Assembly (NCBI RefSeq): GCF_003065365.1
Contig: NZ_CP023276.1
Location: 682,001-746,000 of the forward strand
Reading direction: 5' to 3'
DNA length: 64,000 bases
Source of the DNA: Polynucleobacter difficilis
GTDB taxonomy: Bacteria > Pseudomonadota > Gammaproteobacteria > Burkholderiales > Burkholderiaceae
Shown: positions 35,021 through 43,549 of the stretch, one piece after another
How positions within the stretch are numbered: position 1 is the stretch's first letter
Layout of the letters: every line of letters begins with the position of its first letter
Made by a program: the position numbers and the translations under genes
The notes under the pieces: model-generated
The model's input: only the letters and a program-made list of their open reading frames with translations
What the model was told of the DNA's origin: nothing
The model's database searches: none

Positions 35021-35668
35021 ATGATGTATCCCCACCCCATTATTGCGAAAGAAGGCTGGCCCTATTTGGCAGCCGTTGGGGTGGCAACCGTGCTAGTCCA
35101 GCAGTACGCTGGTTTTGCATGGGCTTCGCCCCTGTGGATTATTTTCTTTTTTGTATTGCAGTTTTTTCGCGACCCCCAGCGCATTGCGCCGCTGGGCCGC
35201 GACTTGGTTTTATCCCCAGCCGATGGTCGCATTGTTGTGGTTGAAAAGACCCAAGATCCCTATGCCAATCGCGAGGCAATCAAGATTAGTGTGTTCATGA
35301 ATGTATTTAACGTGCACTCCAATCGCTGCTCGGTCAATGGCCTGGTTAAAGAGGTGCAATATTTCCCGGGGCAGTTTGTCAATGCCGCGCTGGATAAGGC
35401 TTCGGTTGAAAATGAACGCAACGCCGTGGTGATTGATGCCAATGGCCAAACCGTTACCCTGGTTCAGGTCGCCGGCTTAATTGCACGGCGCATTTTGTGC
35501 TACATCCATGTGGGTGAGCATGTTAAGCGGGGATCCCGTTACGGCTTCATTCGCTTTGGCTCGCGAGTCGATGTATATTTGCCTTTAACGGCTGAGCCTT
35601 TGGTCAGTGTGGGCGAAAAGGTTTCCGCTACCAGAACGGCGTTGGCTCGTTTGCCTGGCCTTGATTGA
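35021..35668 (+). CDS. psd: Phosphatidylserine decarboxylase, short (archaeal) type
   Basis: Pyruvoyl enzyme converting phosphatidylserine to phosphatidylethanolamine. It is 215 residues from the first of two adjacent ATGs (35021, AAGGCG ten bases before); the second would give 214. A hydrophobic hairpin (about 15-50) attaches it to the inner membrane. The PADG Asp68, NVHSNR His99 and self-cleavage FGSR Ser181 form the expected triad. It follows ilvC by 29 bases. psd and pssA sit within the ilv-leu cluster, as is common in betaproteobacteria. Confidence 0.94.
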   Translation: MMYPHPIIAKEGWPYLAAVGVATVLVQQYAGFAWASPLWIIFFFVLQFFRDPQRIAPLGRDLVLSPADGRIVVVEKTQDPYANREAIKISVFMNVFNVHSNRCSVNGLVKEVQYFPGQFVNAALDKASVENERNAVVIDANGQTVTLVQVAGLIARRILCYIHVGEHVKRGSRYGFIRFGSRVDVYLPLTAEPLVSVGEKVSATRTALARLPGLD

Positions 35669-35704
35669 TTCACCTGATTTACTTGAGTAAATATAGGAAG
35701 CGCA

Positions 35705-36559
35705 TTGACTCCATTTCGTCGTCGTAATCGCCTTGATCGCACGCGCATTTCACGCGGGCGTAATCGCTCTGATTCAGAGGACCAGTCTGATGACTCCGTT
35801 GATTTTGAAGTCGAGGAAGTTGAATTAGTTAAACCCCGGGTCCGCAGCAAGGGTATTTATTTGCTGCCCAATGCATTCACAACGGCGGCCTTATTCTGCG
35901 GCTTCTTTGCGATCGTGCAGGCAATGAACCACCAGTTCGAAACCGCTGCCATCGCGATCTTTGCATCCTTGGTATTGGATGGCATGGATGGCCGTATCGC
36001 ACGCATGACCAATACCCAAAGCGCTTTTGGCGAGCAATACGATTCCTTGGCTGATATGGTGTCCTTCGGTGTTGCCCCCGCATTGGTTGCGTATGAGTGG
36101 GTTCTCAAAGATTTTGGTAAGTGGGGCTGGTTGGCGGCATTTACATATTGCGCTGGCGCCGCCTTGCGCTTAGCGCGTTTCAACATCAATACGGGCGTTG
36201 TTGATAAGAAGTTTTTTCAAGGTTTGCCTAGCCCAGCGGCAGGCGCATTGATCGCTGGATTTATCTGGCTCGCTGACGACAATAAGATTCCGGTGCGGGA
36301 TAGCGCCATCCCATGGGTTACTTTCTTGATCACCATCTACGCTGGCTTAACCATGGTATCGAATGCCCGTTTTTATAGTGGCAAGGCTCTGGATCTTCGA
36401 TATCGCGTTCCCTTTGGCGTCATGGTCTTGATGATTTTGACCTTTGTTCTGATTTCGTCTAATCCGCCCTTAACCTTGTTCGGCATCTTCGTGATTTATG
36501 CCATTTCGGGTTATGTGATTTGGGGCTGGGAACGGTTTAGCGGTCGTAAGCTGACCTAA
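35705..36559 (+). CDS. pssA: CDP-diacylglycerol-serine O-phosphatidyltransferase
   Basis: Integral membrane enzyme that makes phosphatidylserine, the substrate of Psd. The CDP-alcohol phosphotransferase signature DGMDGRIAR, then eight residues, then G-x3-D-x3-D (FGEQYDSLAD) is intact. About seven to eight hydrophobic segments follow a charged N-terminal tail of some 40 residues. The start is TTG at 35705 with AGGAAG five bases ahead; no in-frame ATG occurs before the membrane region. It is 284 residues and 36 bases after psd. Confidence 0.93.
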   Translation: MTPFRRRNRLDRTRISRGRNRSDSEDQSDDSVDFEVEEVELVKPRVRSKGIYLLPNAFTTAALFCGFFAIVQAMNHQFETAAIAIFASLVLDGMDGRIARMTNTQSAFGEQYDSLADMVSFGVAPALVAYEWVLKDFGKWGWLAAFTYCAGAALRLARFNINTGVVDKKFFQGLPSPAAGALIAGFIWLADDNKIPVRDSAIPWVTFLITIYAGLTMVSNARFYSGKALDLRYRVPFGVMVLMILTFVLISSNPPLTLFGIFVIYAISGYVIWGWERFSGRKLT

Positions 36560-36585
36560 ACAGGTAATTAAGGTATATTAGATTC

Positions 36586-36663
36586 ATGGTAACGAACAAA
36601 ACGCACGCAATTGAGCTACTTCTTCTAGCACTGAGCCTTCGGCTCGGGGCGGGTAACGCTTAG
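36586..36663 (+). CDS. leuL: Leucine-rich leader peptide of leuA (attenuator)
   Basis: A 25-codon open reading frame from ATG 36586 to TAG 36661-36663. Residues 11-20 read LLLLALSLRL, so seven of 25 residues are leucine, in the codons CTA, CTT, CTT, CTA, CTG, CTT and CTC. It lies just before a pairing region and a strong terminator in front of leuA. That is the classic arrangement for ribosome-mediated attenuation of a leucine gene. The Shine-Dalgarno is weak (AGG 12 bases ahead). It is too short for routine gene callers. Confidence 0.85.
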   Translation: MVTNKTHAIELLLLALSLRLGAGNA

Positions 36664-36732
36664 GTGATGCAAGTGCAGTAAATCATCAAGCAGACTTACC
36701 GGCCCCAGCAAATTTGCTGGGGTTTTTGTTTT
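36646..36732 (+). promoter_or_regulatory. leuA attenuator: antiterminator and terminator
   Basis: Segment 2, GGGGCGGGTAA (36646-36656), can pair with segment 3, TTACCGGCCCC (36696-36706), at ten of eleven bases to form an antiterminator. Segment 3 overlaps the left arm of a perfect terminator, CCCCAGCAAA/TTTGCTGGGG (36703-36722), followed by TTTTTGTTTT. A further hairpin, GAGCC/GGCTC (36633-36645), overlaps the leucine codons. Ribosome position on the leader peptide would decide which forms. Confidence 0.85.
36703..36732 (+). terminator. Attenuator terminator before leuA
   Basis: A 20-base perfect palindrome with ten-base arms (36703-36722), GC-rich at its base, followed by a T-rich run. It stops transcripts from the pssA side or the leader promoter unless the antiterminator forms. 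leuA begins 62 bases beyond it. Confidence 0.88.
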
Positions 36733-36794
36733 GGATTTTGCAGTTTGTATTGGCGTATTCTTTTTAAATGATTGCAGTGGATTGGAGAGCAGTG

Positions 36795-38342
36795 ATGACC
36801 GATAAATTAATTATTTTTGACACGACCTTGCGCGATGGCGAACAATCGCCTGGGGCATCCATGACCAAAGATGAGAAGGTTCGTATTGCTCGCCAACTCG
36901 AGCGCCTCAAGGTGGACGTGATTGAAGCAGGCTTTGCAGCTAGCTCCGAAGGCGACTTTGATGCCATTTCAGCGGTATCGGCTGCAGTCAAGGATTCGAT
37001 TGTGTGTTCCTTGGCCCGCGCCAATGAAAACGACATTACCCGCGCATCCGATGCCCTCAAGGCAGCCAATGCAAAACGCATCCATGTCTTTTTGGCTACG
37101 AGCCCATTGCACATGGAAAAGAAGTTGCGCATGACGCCTGACCAAGTTTTTGAACAGGCCAAAAAATCGATTCGGTTTGCCCGCAATTTAGCAGCTGACA
37201 TTGAGTTCTCGCCCGAAGACGGCTACCGCTCGGAAGTGGACTTTTTGTGCCGCGTACTCGAAGCAGTGATTGCTGAAGGCGCAACCACGATTAACGTACC
37301 GGACACCGTTGGCTATGCGGTTCCTGAGCTCTATGGCGAGTTCATCCACACCTTACGTACCCGCATCCCCAATTCCGATAAGGCCATTTGGTCGGTCCAT
37401 TGCCACAACGATTTGGGCATGGGCGTTGCTAACTCCTTGGCGGGCGTCAAGATCGGTGGGGCCCGGCAAGTGGAGTGCACCATCAATGGCTTGGGTGAGC
37501 GTGCCGGCAATACGGCGCTCGAAGAGATTGTGATGGCGTTGCGTACCCGTAAGGATTATTTTGATTTAAGCGTGGGCATTGATGCGACGCAAATCGTGCC
37601 GGCATCGAAGTTGGTTTCGCAAATCACCGGTTTTGTGGTGCAGCCCAATAAGGCGGTGGTGGGTGCTAATGCCTTTGCCCATGCCTCTGGCATTCATCAA
37701 GACGGTGTATTAAAAGCCCGCGATACCTATGAAATCATGCGTGCTGAAGATGTGGGCTGGTCCGCAAACAAAATTGTGCTGGGCAAGTTATCGGGTCGCA
37801 ATGCCTTTAAGCAGCGCTTGCAGGAACTCGGCATTACGGTCGAGACCGAAGAAGAGCTCAACGATGCGTTCTCACGCTTTAAAGCCTTGGCCGACCAAAA
37901 GTCCGAAATCTTTGATGAAGACATTATTTCCATTACCAGCGGTTCTGCCTCGGCTGAAGAAAGCGAGTTTTATCGCTTTGTTTCTTTGAGTCAGCACTCA
38001 GAGACGGGTAAGCGGCCCAGCTCGCAGGTGGTCTTTCACATGGGCGGCGAGAAGATGACATCCGAAGCCGAAGGCAATGGTCCGGTGGATGCCAGTCTGA
38101 ATGCCATCGAGGCCATGGCCAAGAGCGGGGCAGAGCAGTTGCTGTATTCCGTTAATGCCATTACCTCGGGCACCCAGTCCCAGGGCGAGGTCACGGTTCG
38201 CTTAGCCAAAGGAGGGCGGATTGTGAACGGCGTTGGCACGGACCCCGACATCATCGCTGCTTCGGCTAAGGCCTATTTATCTGCCCTCAATAAGCTGCAC
38301 GATCCACGGCAAGCGAAGTTAAATGCCCAAATGGCGCCCTGA
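36795..38342 (+). CDS. leuA: 2-isopropylmalate synthase
   Basis: First committed step of leucine synthesis: condenses acetyl-CoA and 2-oxoisovalerate. From ATG 36795 (GGAGA seven bases before) it has 515 residues; an ATG at 36768 would add nine. The opening DTTLRDGEQSPGASM holds the metal-binding Asp and catalytic Arg. IINVPDTVGYA-like and VHCHNDLGMGVANSLAG motifs complete the TIM barrel. The C-terminal third is the LeuA regulatory domain (with GSASAEE and GQGEVTV-like strands) for leucine feedback. Expression is probably set by the leader attenuator upstream. Confidence 0.97.
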   Translation: MTDKLIIFDTTLRDGEQSPGASMTKDEKVRIARQLERLKVDVIEAGFAASSEGDFDAISAVSAAVKDSIVCSLARANENDITRASDALKAANAKRIHVFLATSPLHMEKKLRMTPDQVFEQAKKSIRFARNLAADIEFSPEDGYRSEVDFLCRVLEAVIAEGATTINVPDTVGYAVPELYGEFIHTLRTRIPNSDKAIWSVHCHNDLGMGVANSLAGVKIGGARQVECTINGLGERAGNTALEEIVMALRTRKDYFDLSVGIDATQIVPASKLVSQITGFVVQPNKAVVGANAFAHASGIHQDGVLKARDTYEIMRAEDVGWSANKIVLGKLSGRNAFKQRLQELGITVETEEELNDAFSRFKALADQKSEIFDEDIISITSGSASAEESEFYRFVSLSQHSETGKRPSSQVVFHMGGEKMTSEAEGNGPVDASLNAIEAMAKSGAEQLLYSVNAITSGTQSQGEVTVRLAKGGRIVNGVGTDPDIIAASAKAYLSALNKLHDPRQAKLNAQMAP

Positions 38343-38413
38343 GCCAGGACATCGGCTCTAAATATTATCTAAATCATTGTTTTTATTGGAATTATTTTCA
38401 ATGGCTTGGTTTT

Positions 38414-38433
38414 GGGGTGATGAAAATTACCCC
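38414..38433. promoter_or_regulatory. Stem-loop with GAAA tetraloop between leuA and rpsO
   Basis: GGGGTGAT (38414-38421), loop GAAA, then ATTACCCC (38426-38433): eight pairs including one G-U. The following GTTT is a poor U-run, so it may be a weak leuA terminator or an RNA element. It sits 20 bases before a TACAAT. Confidence 0.4.
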
Positions 38434-38453
38434 GTTTACCCTCGGATCTCTGC

Positions 38454-38459
38454 TACAAT
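38454..38459 (+). promoter_or_regulatory. Possible -10 box of rpsO
   Basis: TACAAT at one mismatch to the consensus, about 105 bases before rpsO. The -35 is weak. The leader up to the ATG is AT-rich and holds nothing else recognised. Confidence 0.35.
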
Positions 38460-38563
38460 TCGAGGGCTTTGATTTATAAAGCTTTTTTGTATTTATTTGT
38501 TTAATTAATCGCACGACACAATTTGGGGTGAAAGCTCTTGTGTTCGCAAGTTAGGAGTAGAAA

Positions 38564-38833
38564 ATGGCAGTTGCTGATATCAAAACGGCGGAAATCGTCA
38601 AAGACAACGCGCGTAGCGCAAACGACACGGGCAGTCCAGAGGTACAGGTTGCATTGCTGACCGCCCGCATCAATGAATTAACCCCCCATTTCAAGGCTAA
38701 CGCCAAAGACCATCACAGCCGTCGTGGCTTGTTGAAGATGGTTTCACGCCGCCGCCGCCTTTTGGATTACCTCAAAGGCAAGGATTTGGCTCGCTATCGC
38801 ACATTGATCGAGAAATTAGGTCTCCGTAAGTAA
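38564..38833 (+). CDS. rpsO: 30S ribosomal protein S15
   Basis: An 89-residue primary binding protein of 16S rRNA in the 30S subunit. GSPEVQVALLTARINELT, HFKANAKDHHSRRGLL and SRRRRLLDYLK are the family core. TAGGAG lies about six bases before the ATG. It precedes pnp, the pairing found in E. coli, with a structured spacer between. Confidence 0.98.
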   Translation: MAVADIKTAEIVKDNARSANDTGSPEVQVALLTARINELTPHFKANAKDHHSRRGLLKMVSRRRRLLDYLKGKDLARYRTLIEKLGLRK

Positions 38834-38850
38834 ATCGTATCCGTATTGCC

Positions 38851-38913
38851 ATGCCATCTTGCCTTGAGGGTGACTCATTCGTGATTCAGTCTTGGGTAGA
38901 TGGCATATTTTTT
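38851..38913 (+). terminator. Long stem-loop after rpsO with T-run
   Basis: ATGCCATCT (38851-38859) pairs perfectly with AGATGGCAT (38898-38906), enclosing 38 bases with some further pairing (GACT/AGTC). ATTTTTT follows. This looks like a partial terminator or RNase III target between rpsO and pnp. Confidence 0.55.
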
Positions 38914-38944
38914 GAGCGTTTTAGATTACCTGCTTAGGGGATCG

Positions 38945-39094
38945 TGTCATTCCAATGAGTTTCTGAACACCGTGTTCAGTGCCTCCCTGGAATGGCATCC
39001 CTTGTAATCTGTAATCGCTCCAGTGGTGTCGTAGCGCTGATTTATCTGCGACGCAAGTAGTAAACGCACCCGGCATTCATGTGAATGCGGTGTG
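38945..39094 (+). promoter_or_regulatory. Structured pnp leader, two further stem-loops
   Basis: First stem: TGTCATTCCA (38945-38954) with TGGAATGGCA (38988-38997). Inside it is a second perfect stem, CTGAACAC/GTGTTCAG (38963-38979). A third, GCATTCA/TGAATGC (39073-39088), extends outward through CGCACC/GGTGTG. It ends 22 bases before pnp. In E. coli the pnp leader is cut by RNase III and used by PNPase to control itself; these stems could do the same. Confidence 0.55.
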
Positions 39095-39116
39095 AACTAA
39101 ATTGGAAAAGATCAAA

Positions 39117-41267
39117 ATGACCATGTTTAAAAAAGTAGTGAAAAGTTTTCAATGGGGCAACCACCAGGTAACGATGGAAACGGGCGAAATCGCTCGTCAG
39201 TCCGGCGGCGCTGTGATTGTCAACGTCGACGATACCGTCGTCATGGGTACTGTGGTGGCAGCACGTTCTGCTAAAGCAGGACAAAACTTCTTTCCACTGA
39301 CAGTGGATTACATTGAGAAGACCTATGCTGCAGGCAAGATCCCAGGTGGATTCTTCCGCCGCGAAGGCCGTCCATCGGAAGGCGAGACTTTAACGTCCCG
39401 CTTGATTGACCGCCCACTGCGCCCTTTGTTTCCTGAAGGCTTTCTGAACGAAGTTCAGGTAGTAGTGCATGTACTGTCGATTAATCCCGATGTGCCTGCT
39501 GATATTCCAGCGTTGATTGCAGCATCGGCTGCGTTAGCGGTATCGGGCATTCCATTTAACGGCCCGGTTGGCGCTGCTCGCGTGGGCTACCGTGATGGCC
39601 AGTATTTGCTGAACCCAACCCGTACTGAGCAGTTAACCAGCCAGATGGATTTGATCGTTGCTGGTACCCAAGCCGCTGTATTAATGGTGGAATCCGAAGC
39701 GCAGCAATTGCCAGAAGACATCATGCTTGGCGCCGTTGTATACGGTCACGAGCAAATGCAGACTGCGATCAATGCGATTCAAGATTTGGTGCGCGACGCC
39801 GGTAAGCCCGAGTGGGATTGGTCTGCTGAGCCAAAAGATGAGCCTTTGATTGCGAAGGTAACCGCACTGGCTGATGCACCATTACGCGAAGCGTATCAAT
39901 TGCGTCAAAAACAAGCTCGCTCGGATAAGTTAAAAGCCATTACCAAAGATGTCATGGCAAAAATGGCCGCCGATGGCGCAGTCGATGAAGTAGCGGTTGG
40001 TAATATTTTGTTTGATATCGAAGCGAAGATTGTGCGTAGCCAAATTTTGAATGGCGAGCCACGGATTGATGGTCGCGATACGCGCACCGTACGTCCGATT
40101 GAAATTCGCAATGGCGTATTGCCACGTACTCACGGCTCTGCCTTGTTTACTCGTGGTGAGACCCAGGCTTTGGTGATTGCGACTTTGGGTACTGCCCGTG
40201 ATGAGCAAATCATTGATGCACTCGAAGGTGAGTACCGCGATCGCTTCATGTTCCACTACAACATGCCTCCGTTTGCTACTGGTGAAACCGGCCGCGTTGG
40301 TACACCCAAGCGCCGTGAAATCGGCCATGGTCGTTTAGCCAAGCGCGCCTTGATTCCAGTACTGCCAAGCCCAGAAGATTTTGCGTACAGCATTCGGGTT
40401 GTTTCTGAAATTACCGAGTCCAATGGCTCCTCATCGATGGCCTCCGTTTGTGGCGGCTGTTTGGCGCTGATGGATGCTGGTGTGCCTGTAAAAGCGCACG
40501 TTGCTGGCGTAGCAATGGGCCTGATTTTGGATGGCAATCGCTTTGCAGTCTTGACCGACATCTTAGGCGACGAAGATCACCTTGGCGATATGGACTTTAA
40601 AGTGGCCGGAACAGCCAATGGTATTACCGCGCTGCAGATGGACATCAAGGTACAAGGCATCACCAAAGAAATCATGCAAGTGGCATTGGCACAAGCCAAA
40701 GAAGGTCGCCTGCACATCTTGAGTGAAATGCAATCGGCCATGGGCACGATTCGCACTGAGTTGTCCGAGCATGCACCACGCATGGTGTCGTTCAAGATTC
40801 ACCCCGACAAGATTCGTGAAGTGATTGGCAAGGGCGGTGCAACCATCCAGGCCTTGACCAAAGAAACCGGTTGCAGCATCGATATCAAAGATGACGGCAC
40901 CGTCACGATCGCCTCTACAAGCGCAGAAGGCATGGCAGAAGCTAAAGCCCGCATCGAAGGCATTACTGCCGAAGCTGAAGTCGGCAAGATTTACGAAGGC
41001 CCCGTAGTTAAGTTGCTTGAGTTTGGCGCCTTGGTGAATATTCTTCCTGGCAAAGACGGTCTATTGCACATTTCTGAGATCTCCAATGAGCGCGTCAAAG
41101 AAGTAAAAGACTTCCTCCAAGAAGGCCAAGTGGTTCGCGTGAAGTTATTGGCTGCAGATGAGCGCGGCCGTTTACGCCTCTCACTCAAAGCAGCGATGGC
41201 AGAAGAGGGCGGCACGATTGCTCCTTTGGCTGGCGCAGCAGAGTCATCCACTGAAGAACAGGCCTAA
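39117..41267 (+). CDS. pnp: Polyribonucleotide nucleotidyltransferase (PNPase)
   Basis: Trimeric 3'-5' phosphorolytic exoribonuclease of RNA turnover. Layout over 716 residues: first RNase PH domain (about 10-145), helical linker (to about 240), second RNase PH domain (about 310-540, with SSMASVCGGCLALMDAGVP), KH domain (DKIREVIGKGGATIQ) and S1 domain (VGKIYEGPVVKLLEFGALV), with a short acidic tail. I start at ATG 39117 with GGAAAAG six bases ahead; a TTG at 39102 and an ATG at 39123 are alternatives. Autoregulation through the leader is likely. Confidence 0.96.
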   Translation: MTMFKKVVKSFQWGNHQVTMETGEIARQSGGAVIVNVDDTVVMGTVVAARSAKAGQNFFPLTVDYIEKTYAAGKIPGGFFRREGRPSEGETLTSRLIDRPLRPLFPEGFLNEVQVVVHVLSINPDVPADIPALIAASAALAVSGIPFNGPVGAARVGYRDGQYLLNPTRTEQLTSQMDLIVAGTQAAVLMVESEAQQLPEDIMLGAVVYGHEQMQTAINAIQDLVRDAGKPEWDWSAEPKDEPLIAKVTALADAPLREAYQLRQKQARSDKLKAITKDVMAKMAADGAVDEVAVGNILFDIEAKIVRSQILNGEPRIDGRDTRTVRPIEIRNGVLPRTHGSALFTRGETQALVIATLGTARDEQIIDALEGEYRDRFMFHYNMPPFATGETGRVGTPKRREIGHGRLAKRALIPVLPSPEDFAYSIRVVSEITESNGSSSMASVCGGCLALMDAGVPVKAHVAGVAMGLILDGNRFAVLTDILGDEDHLGDMDFKVAGTANGITALQMDIKVQGITKEIMQVALAQAKEGRLHILSEMQSAMGTIRTELSEHAPRMVSFKIHPDKIREVIGKGGATIQALTKETGCSIDIKDDGTVTIASTSAEGMAEAKARIEGITAEAEVGKIYEGPVVKLLEFGALVNILPGKDGLLHISEISNERVKEVKDFLQEGQVVRVKLLAADERGRLRLSLKAAMAEEGGTIAPLAGAAESSTEEQA

Positions 41268-41302
41268 GCTTTTATTGGTGCTTTTTAAATAGGAACTGTG
41301 CG

Positions 41303-42301
41303 ATGCGTGTTGTTGAAATTCGTGAATTTGGTGCCCCTGAGGTATTGATTCCTACGACTCGACCAGATCCTGCTCTACCCAGCGCAGGATCAGGTGAAAT
41401 TTTGATCAAAGTTCTGGCAGCCGGAATTAATCGTCCCGATGTGTTGCAACGCAAAGGGCATTACCCGGTTCCTGCTGGTGCATCGGATATTCCTGGGCTT
41501 GAAGTGGCCGGTGAAATCATTGGCGGCGATCTAGCTCATGCCGATAATCAGTTCGGACTCAAGGTGGGTGACAAAGTGTGCGCCCTTGTGCAGGGTGGTG
41601 GCTATGCTGAACTCTGCCTTGCCCCGGTTGCGCAATGCCTGCCTTATCCCACCGGCTTTACTGATCTGGAAGCAGCTTCCTTGCCCGAAACATTCTTTAC
41701 CGTTTGGAGCAACGTCTTTATGCGCGGTGAGCTTGCTCCAGGTGAAACATTGTTGGTCCAGGGCGGGTCAAGCGGCATTGGCGTGACTGCCATTTTGATT
41801 GCGAAAGCCTTAGGTCACCGTGTTTTTGTAACTGCTGGAACCGATGAAAAATGCGCAGCCTGTATCGAGCTTGGCGCAGACCTGGCCATCAATTACAAAA
41901 CCCAAGACTTTGTGGAAGAAATCAAGAAAGCCACCGACGGCAAGGGTGTGAACGTTATTCTGGACATGGTTACCGGCACCTATTTGCAGCGTGAGATTGA
42001 CTGCTTAGCCGATGACGGTCGTATTGTCATCATCGCCATCATGGGTGGCTCTAAATCAGAGGTCAATACCGGACAAATCTTGCGTCGTCGTTTAACGATT
42101 ACCGGCTCTACGCTGCGCCCAAGACCAGTCTCCTTTAAGCGTGAAATTGCGAAACAGCTATTTGACAGGGTCTGGCCGATCATGAATCAAGGGGCCTTGA
42201 AGCCAGTGATTTATAAGACGTATAGCCTTGATCAGGCGTCCGAAGCGCATCGCTTGATGGAATCGAGCGAGCACGTTGGCAAGATTGTTTTAACAGTTTG
42301 A
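41303..42301 (+). CDS. NAD(P)H-quinone oxidoreductase, zinc-independent (PIG3/Qor type)
   Basis: A 332-residue medium-chain dehydrogenase/reductase without the zinc ligands of alcohol dehydrogenases. INRPDVLQRKGHYP and the coenzyme motif LVQGGSSGIGVTAILIAKALG are typical of the PIG3/zeta-crystallin group. The C-terminal GKIVLTV ends the fold. AGGAA lies about seven bases before the ATG. It probably reduces quinones or related enones with NADPH. It lies 35 bases after pnp and 18 before tpiA, so it may be co-transcribed with both. Confidence 0.88.
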   Translation: MRVVEIREFGAPEVLIPTTRPDPALPSAGSGEILIKVLAAGINRPDVLQRKGHYPVPAGASDIPGLEVAGEIIGGDLAHADNQFGLKVGDKVCALVQGGGYAELCLAPVAQCLPYPTGFTDLEAASLPETFFTVWSNVFMRGELAPGETLLVQGGSSGIGVTAILIAKALGHRVFVTAGTDEKCAACIELGADLAINYKTQDFVEEIKKATDGKGVNVILDMVTGTYLQREIDCLADDGRIVIIAIMGGSKSEVNTGQILRRRLTITGSTLRPRPVSFKREIAKQLFDRVWPIMNQGALKPVIYKTYSLDQASEAHRLMESSEHVGKIVLTV

Positions 42302-42319
42302 CATAGGCTTAGCTAAAGC

Positions 42320-43078
42320 ATGCGTCCGATAACGGTGATTGGTAACTGGAAAATGAACGGCAGTAAAGCTGCCTGCCGCCAGTGGATTGACACAGTTTGT
42401 GCGGAGATGGAAAAAGGCATGCCAGCGGGTCGTCGTTTTGCGTTGTGCCCGCCTTATCCTTATCTATCGGATTGCAGCCAGCAGATTTCAGCATGCTCTT
42501 CTGCGTCGCTTGCGCTGGGTGCGCAAGATGTCTCCGCCGAAATGGGCGGCGCCTTTACGGGTGAGGTAAGTGCGGCCATGCTGCATGAATTTGACTGCAA
42601 ATATGTCTTAGTGGGGCATTCGGAGCGCCGTGACCGCTTTAATGAATCCGATCGATTGATTGCGGAGAAGGCACTACAAGCATTGGACCAGGGCTTAACG
42701 CCGGTGATTTGCGTAGGCGAGACTGCGGATGAGCGGAACTCAGGCAGGGCGGTTGAAGTAGTGCGGGCGCAGGTTGCGCGGCAAATTGCCATTTTGCAAG
42801 ATCGTTTAGTCGACTCCTTACTGGCCTACGAGCCAGTGTGGGCGATTGGGACCGGCAAGGTAGCAAGCGCTCAAATTGCACAAGACATGCACCGCGAGAT
42901 TCGCTTGCAATTGGCAGAGTTCAATGCAGACGTTGCTTCGCATATTGGTATTTTGTATGGCGGCAGTGTGAAGTTTGACAATGCGGTAGAGCTATTTGGC
43001 ATGCCCGACATTGATGGTGGATTAATTGGCGGCGCTTCCTTAGATCCGCAGGAATTCTTGGCTATTTGCCGAGCATAA
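42320..43078 (+). CDS. tpiA: Triosephosphate isomerase
   Basis: Interconverts dihydroxyacetone phosphate and glyceraldehyde 3-phosphate. Catalytic residues are in place: Asn9 and Lys11 (GNWKMNG), His100 (VGHSERR) and Glu171 (AYEPVWAIGTGK). The closing phosphate-binding motif is ILYGGSVK, with GLIGGASL after it. Length of 252 is normal. It is followed by secG after 21 bases, a common pairing in bacteria. Confidence 0.97.
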   Translation: MRPITVIGNWKMNGSKAACRQWIDTVCAEMEKGMPAGRRFALCPPYPYLSDCSQQISACSSASLALGAQDVSAEMGGAFTGEVSAAMLHEFDCKYVLVGHSERRDRFNESDRLIAEKALQALDQGLTPVICVGETADERNSGRAVEVVRAQVARQIAILQDRLVDSLLAYEPVWAIGTGKVASAQIAQDMHREIRLQLAEFNADVASHIGILYGGSVKFDNAVELFGMPDIDGGLIGGASLDPQEFLAICRA

Positions 43079-43099
43079 ATTTTTTATTGGAGATAAACC

Positions 43100-43447
43100 A
43101 TGGAATGGTTAAAAACAGCGTTGATGGTGGTTCAAGTGTGTTCTGCCTTGGCAATCATCTTATTGGTTCTATTGCAGCAAGGTAAGGGTGCCGATATGGG
43201 CGCCGCCTTCGGCTCAGGCGCTTCTGGAAGCGTCTTTGGTGCCAGCGGCTCGGCCAACTTCTTATCCCACGCTACTGCCGTACTCGCTTTTGTTTTCTTC
43301 TCGGCGACGATTGCGATTACGTGGATTGGCAATAAAAAGCCTGCTGATGCCGGTGTTTTGTCGGGTACTACTGCGCCTGCGGCAGCCGGAGCGAATCCGC
43401 CTGCGGCCCCAGCCCAAGACCCATCGAAACCAGCAGTACCAAAATAA
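43100..43447 (+). CDS. secG: Protein-export membrane protein SecG
   Basis: A 115-residue subunit of the SecYEG translocon with two membrane helices (about 6-26 and 53-76) and the Gly/Ser-rich cytoplasmic loop (GKGADMGAAFGSGASGS) between them. The C-terminal tail is rich in Ala and Pro. Ribosome site GGAG is nine bases before the ATG. It ends the tpiA-secG run before a terminator-like hairpin and tRNA-Leu. Confidence 0.94.
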   Translation: MEWLKTALMVVQVCSALAIILLVLLQQGKGADMGAAFGSGASGSVFGASGSANFLSHATAVLAFVFFSATIAITWIGNKKPADAGVLSGTTAPAAAGANPPAAPAQDPSKPAVPK

Positions 43448-43460
43448 AAAAATACAGCTA

Positions 43461-43490
43461 CAAAAAATAGTGAAATGACATCATTTTTTG
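43461..43490 (+). terminator. AT-rich stem-loop after secG
   Basis: CAAAAAAT (43461-43468) pairs with ATTTTTTG (43483-43490) around an inner GTG/CAT partial stem. It is weak in GC, with an A-run before and a T-run in the right arm, so it is a plausible bidirectional but not strong terminator. Confidence 0.5.
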
Positions 43491-43549
43491 TAGGAATTAA
43501 GCGAAGTACTGGTAGTCCTCTTGCAGTAGAATTGATGGGTTTTACGAAT

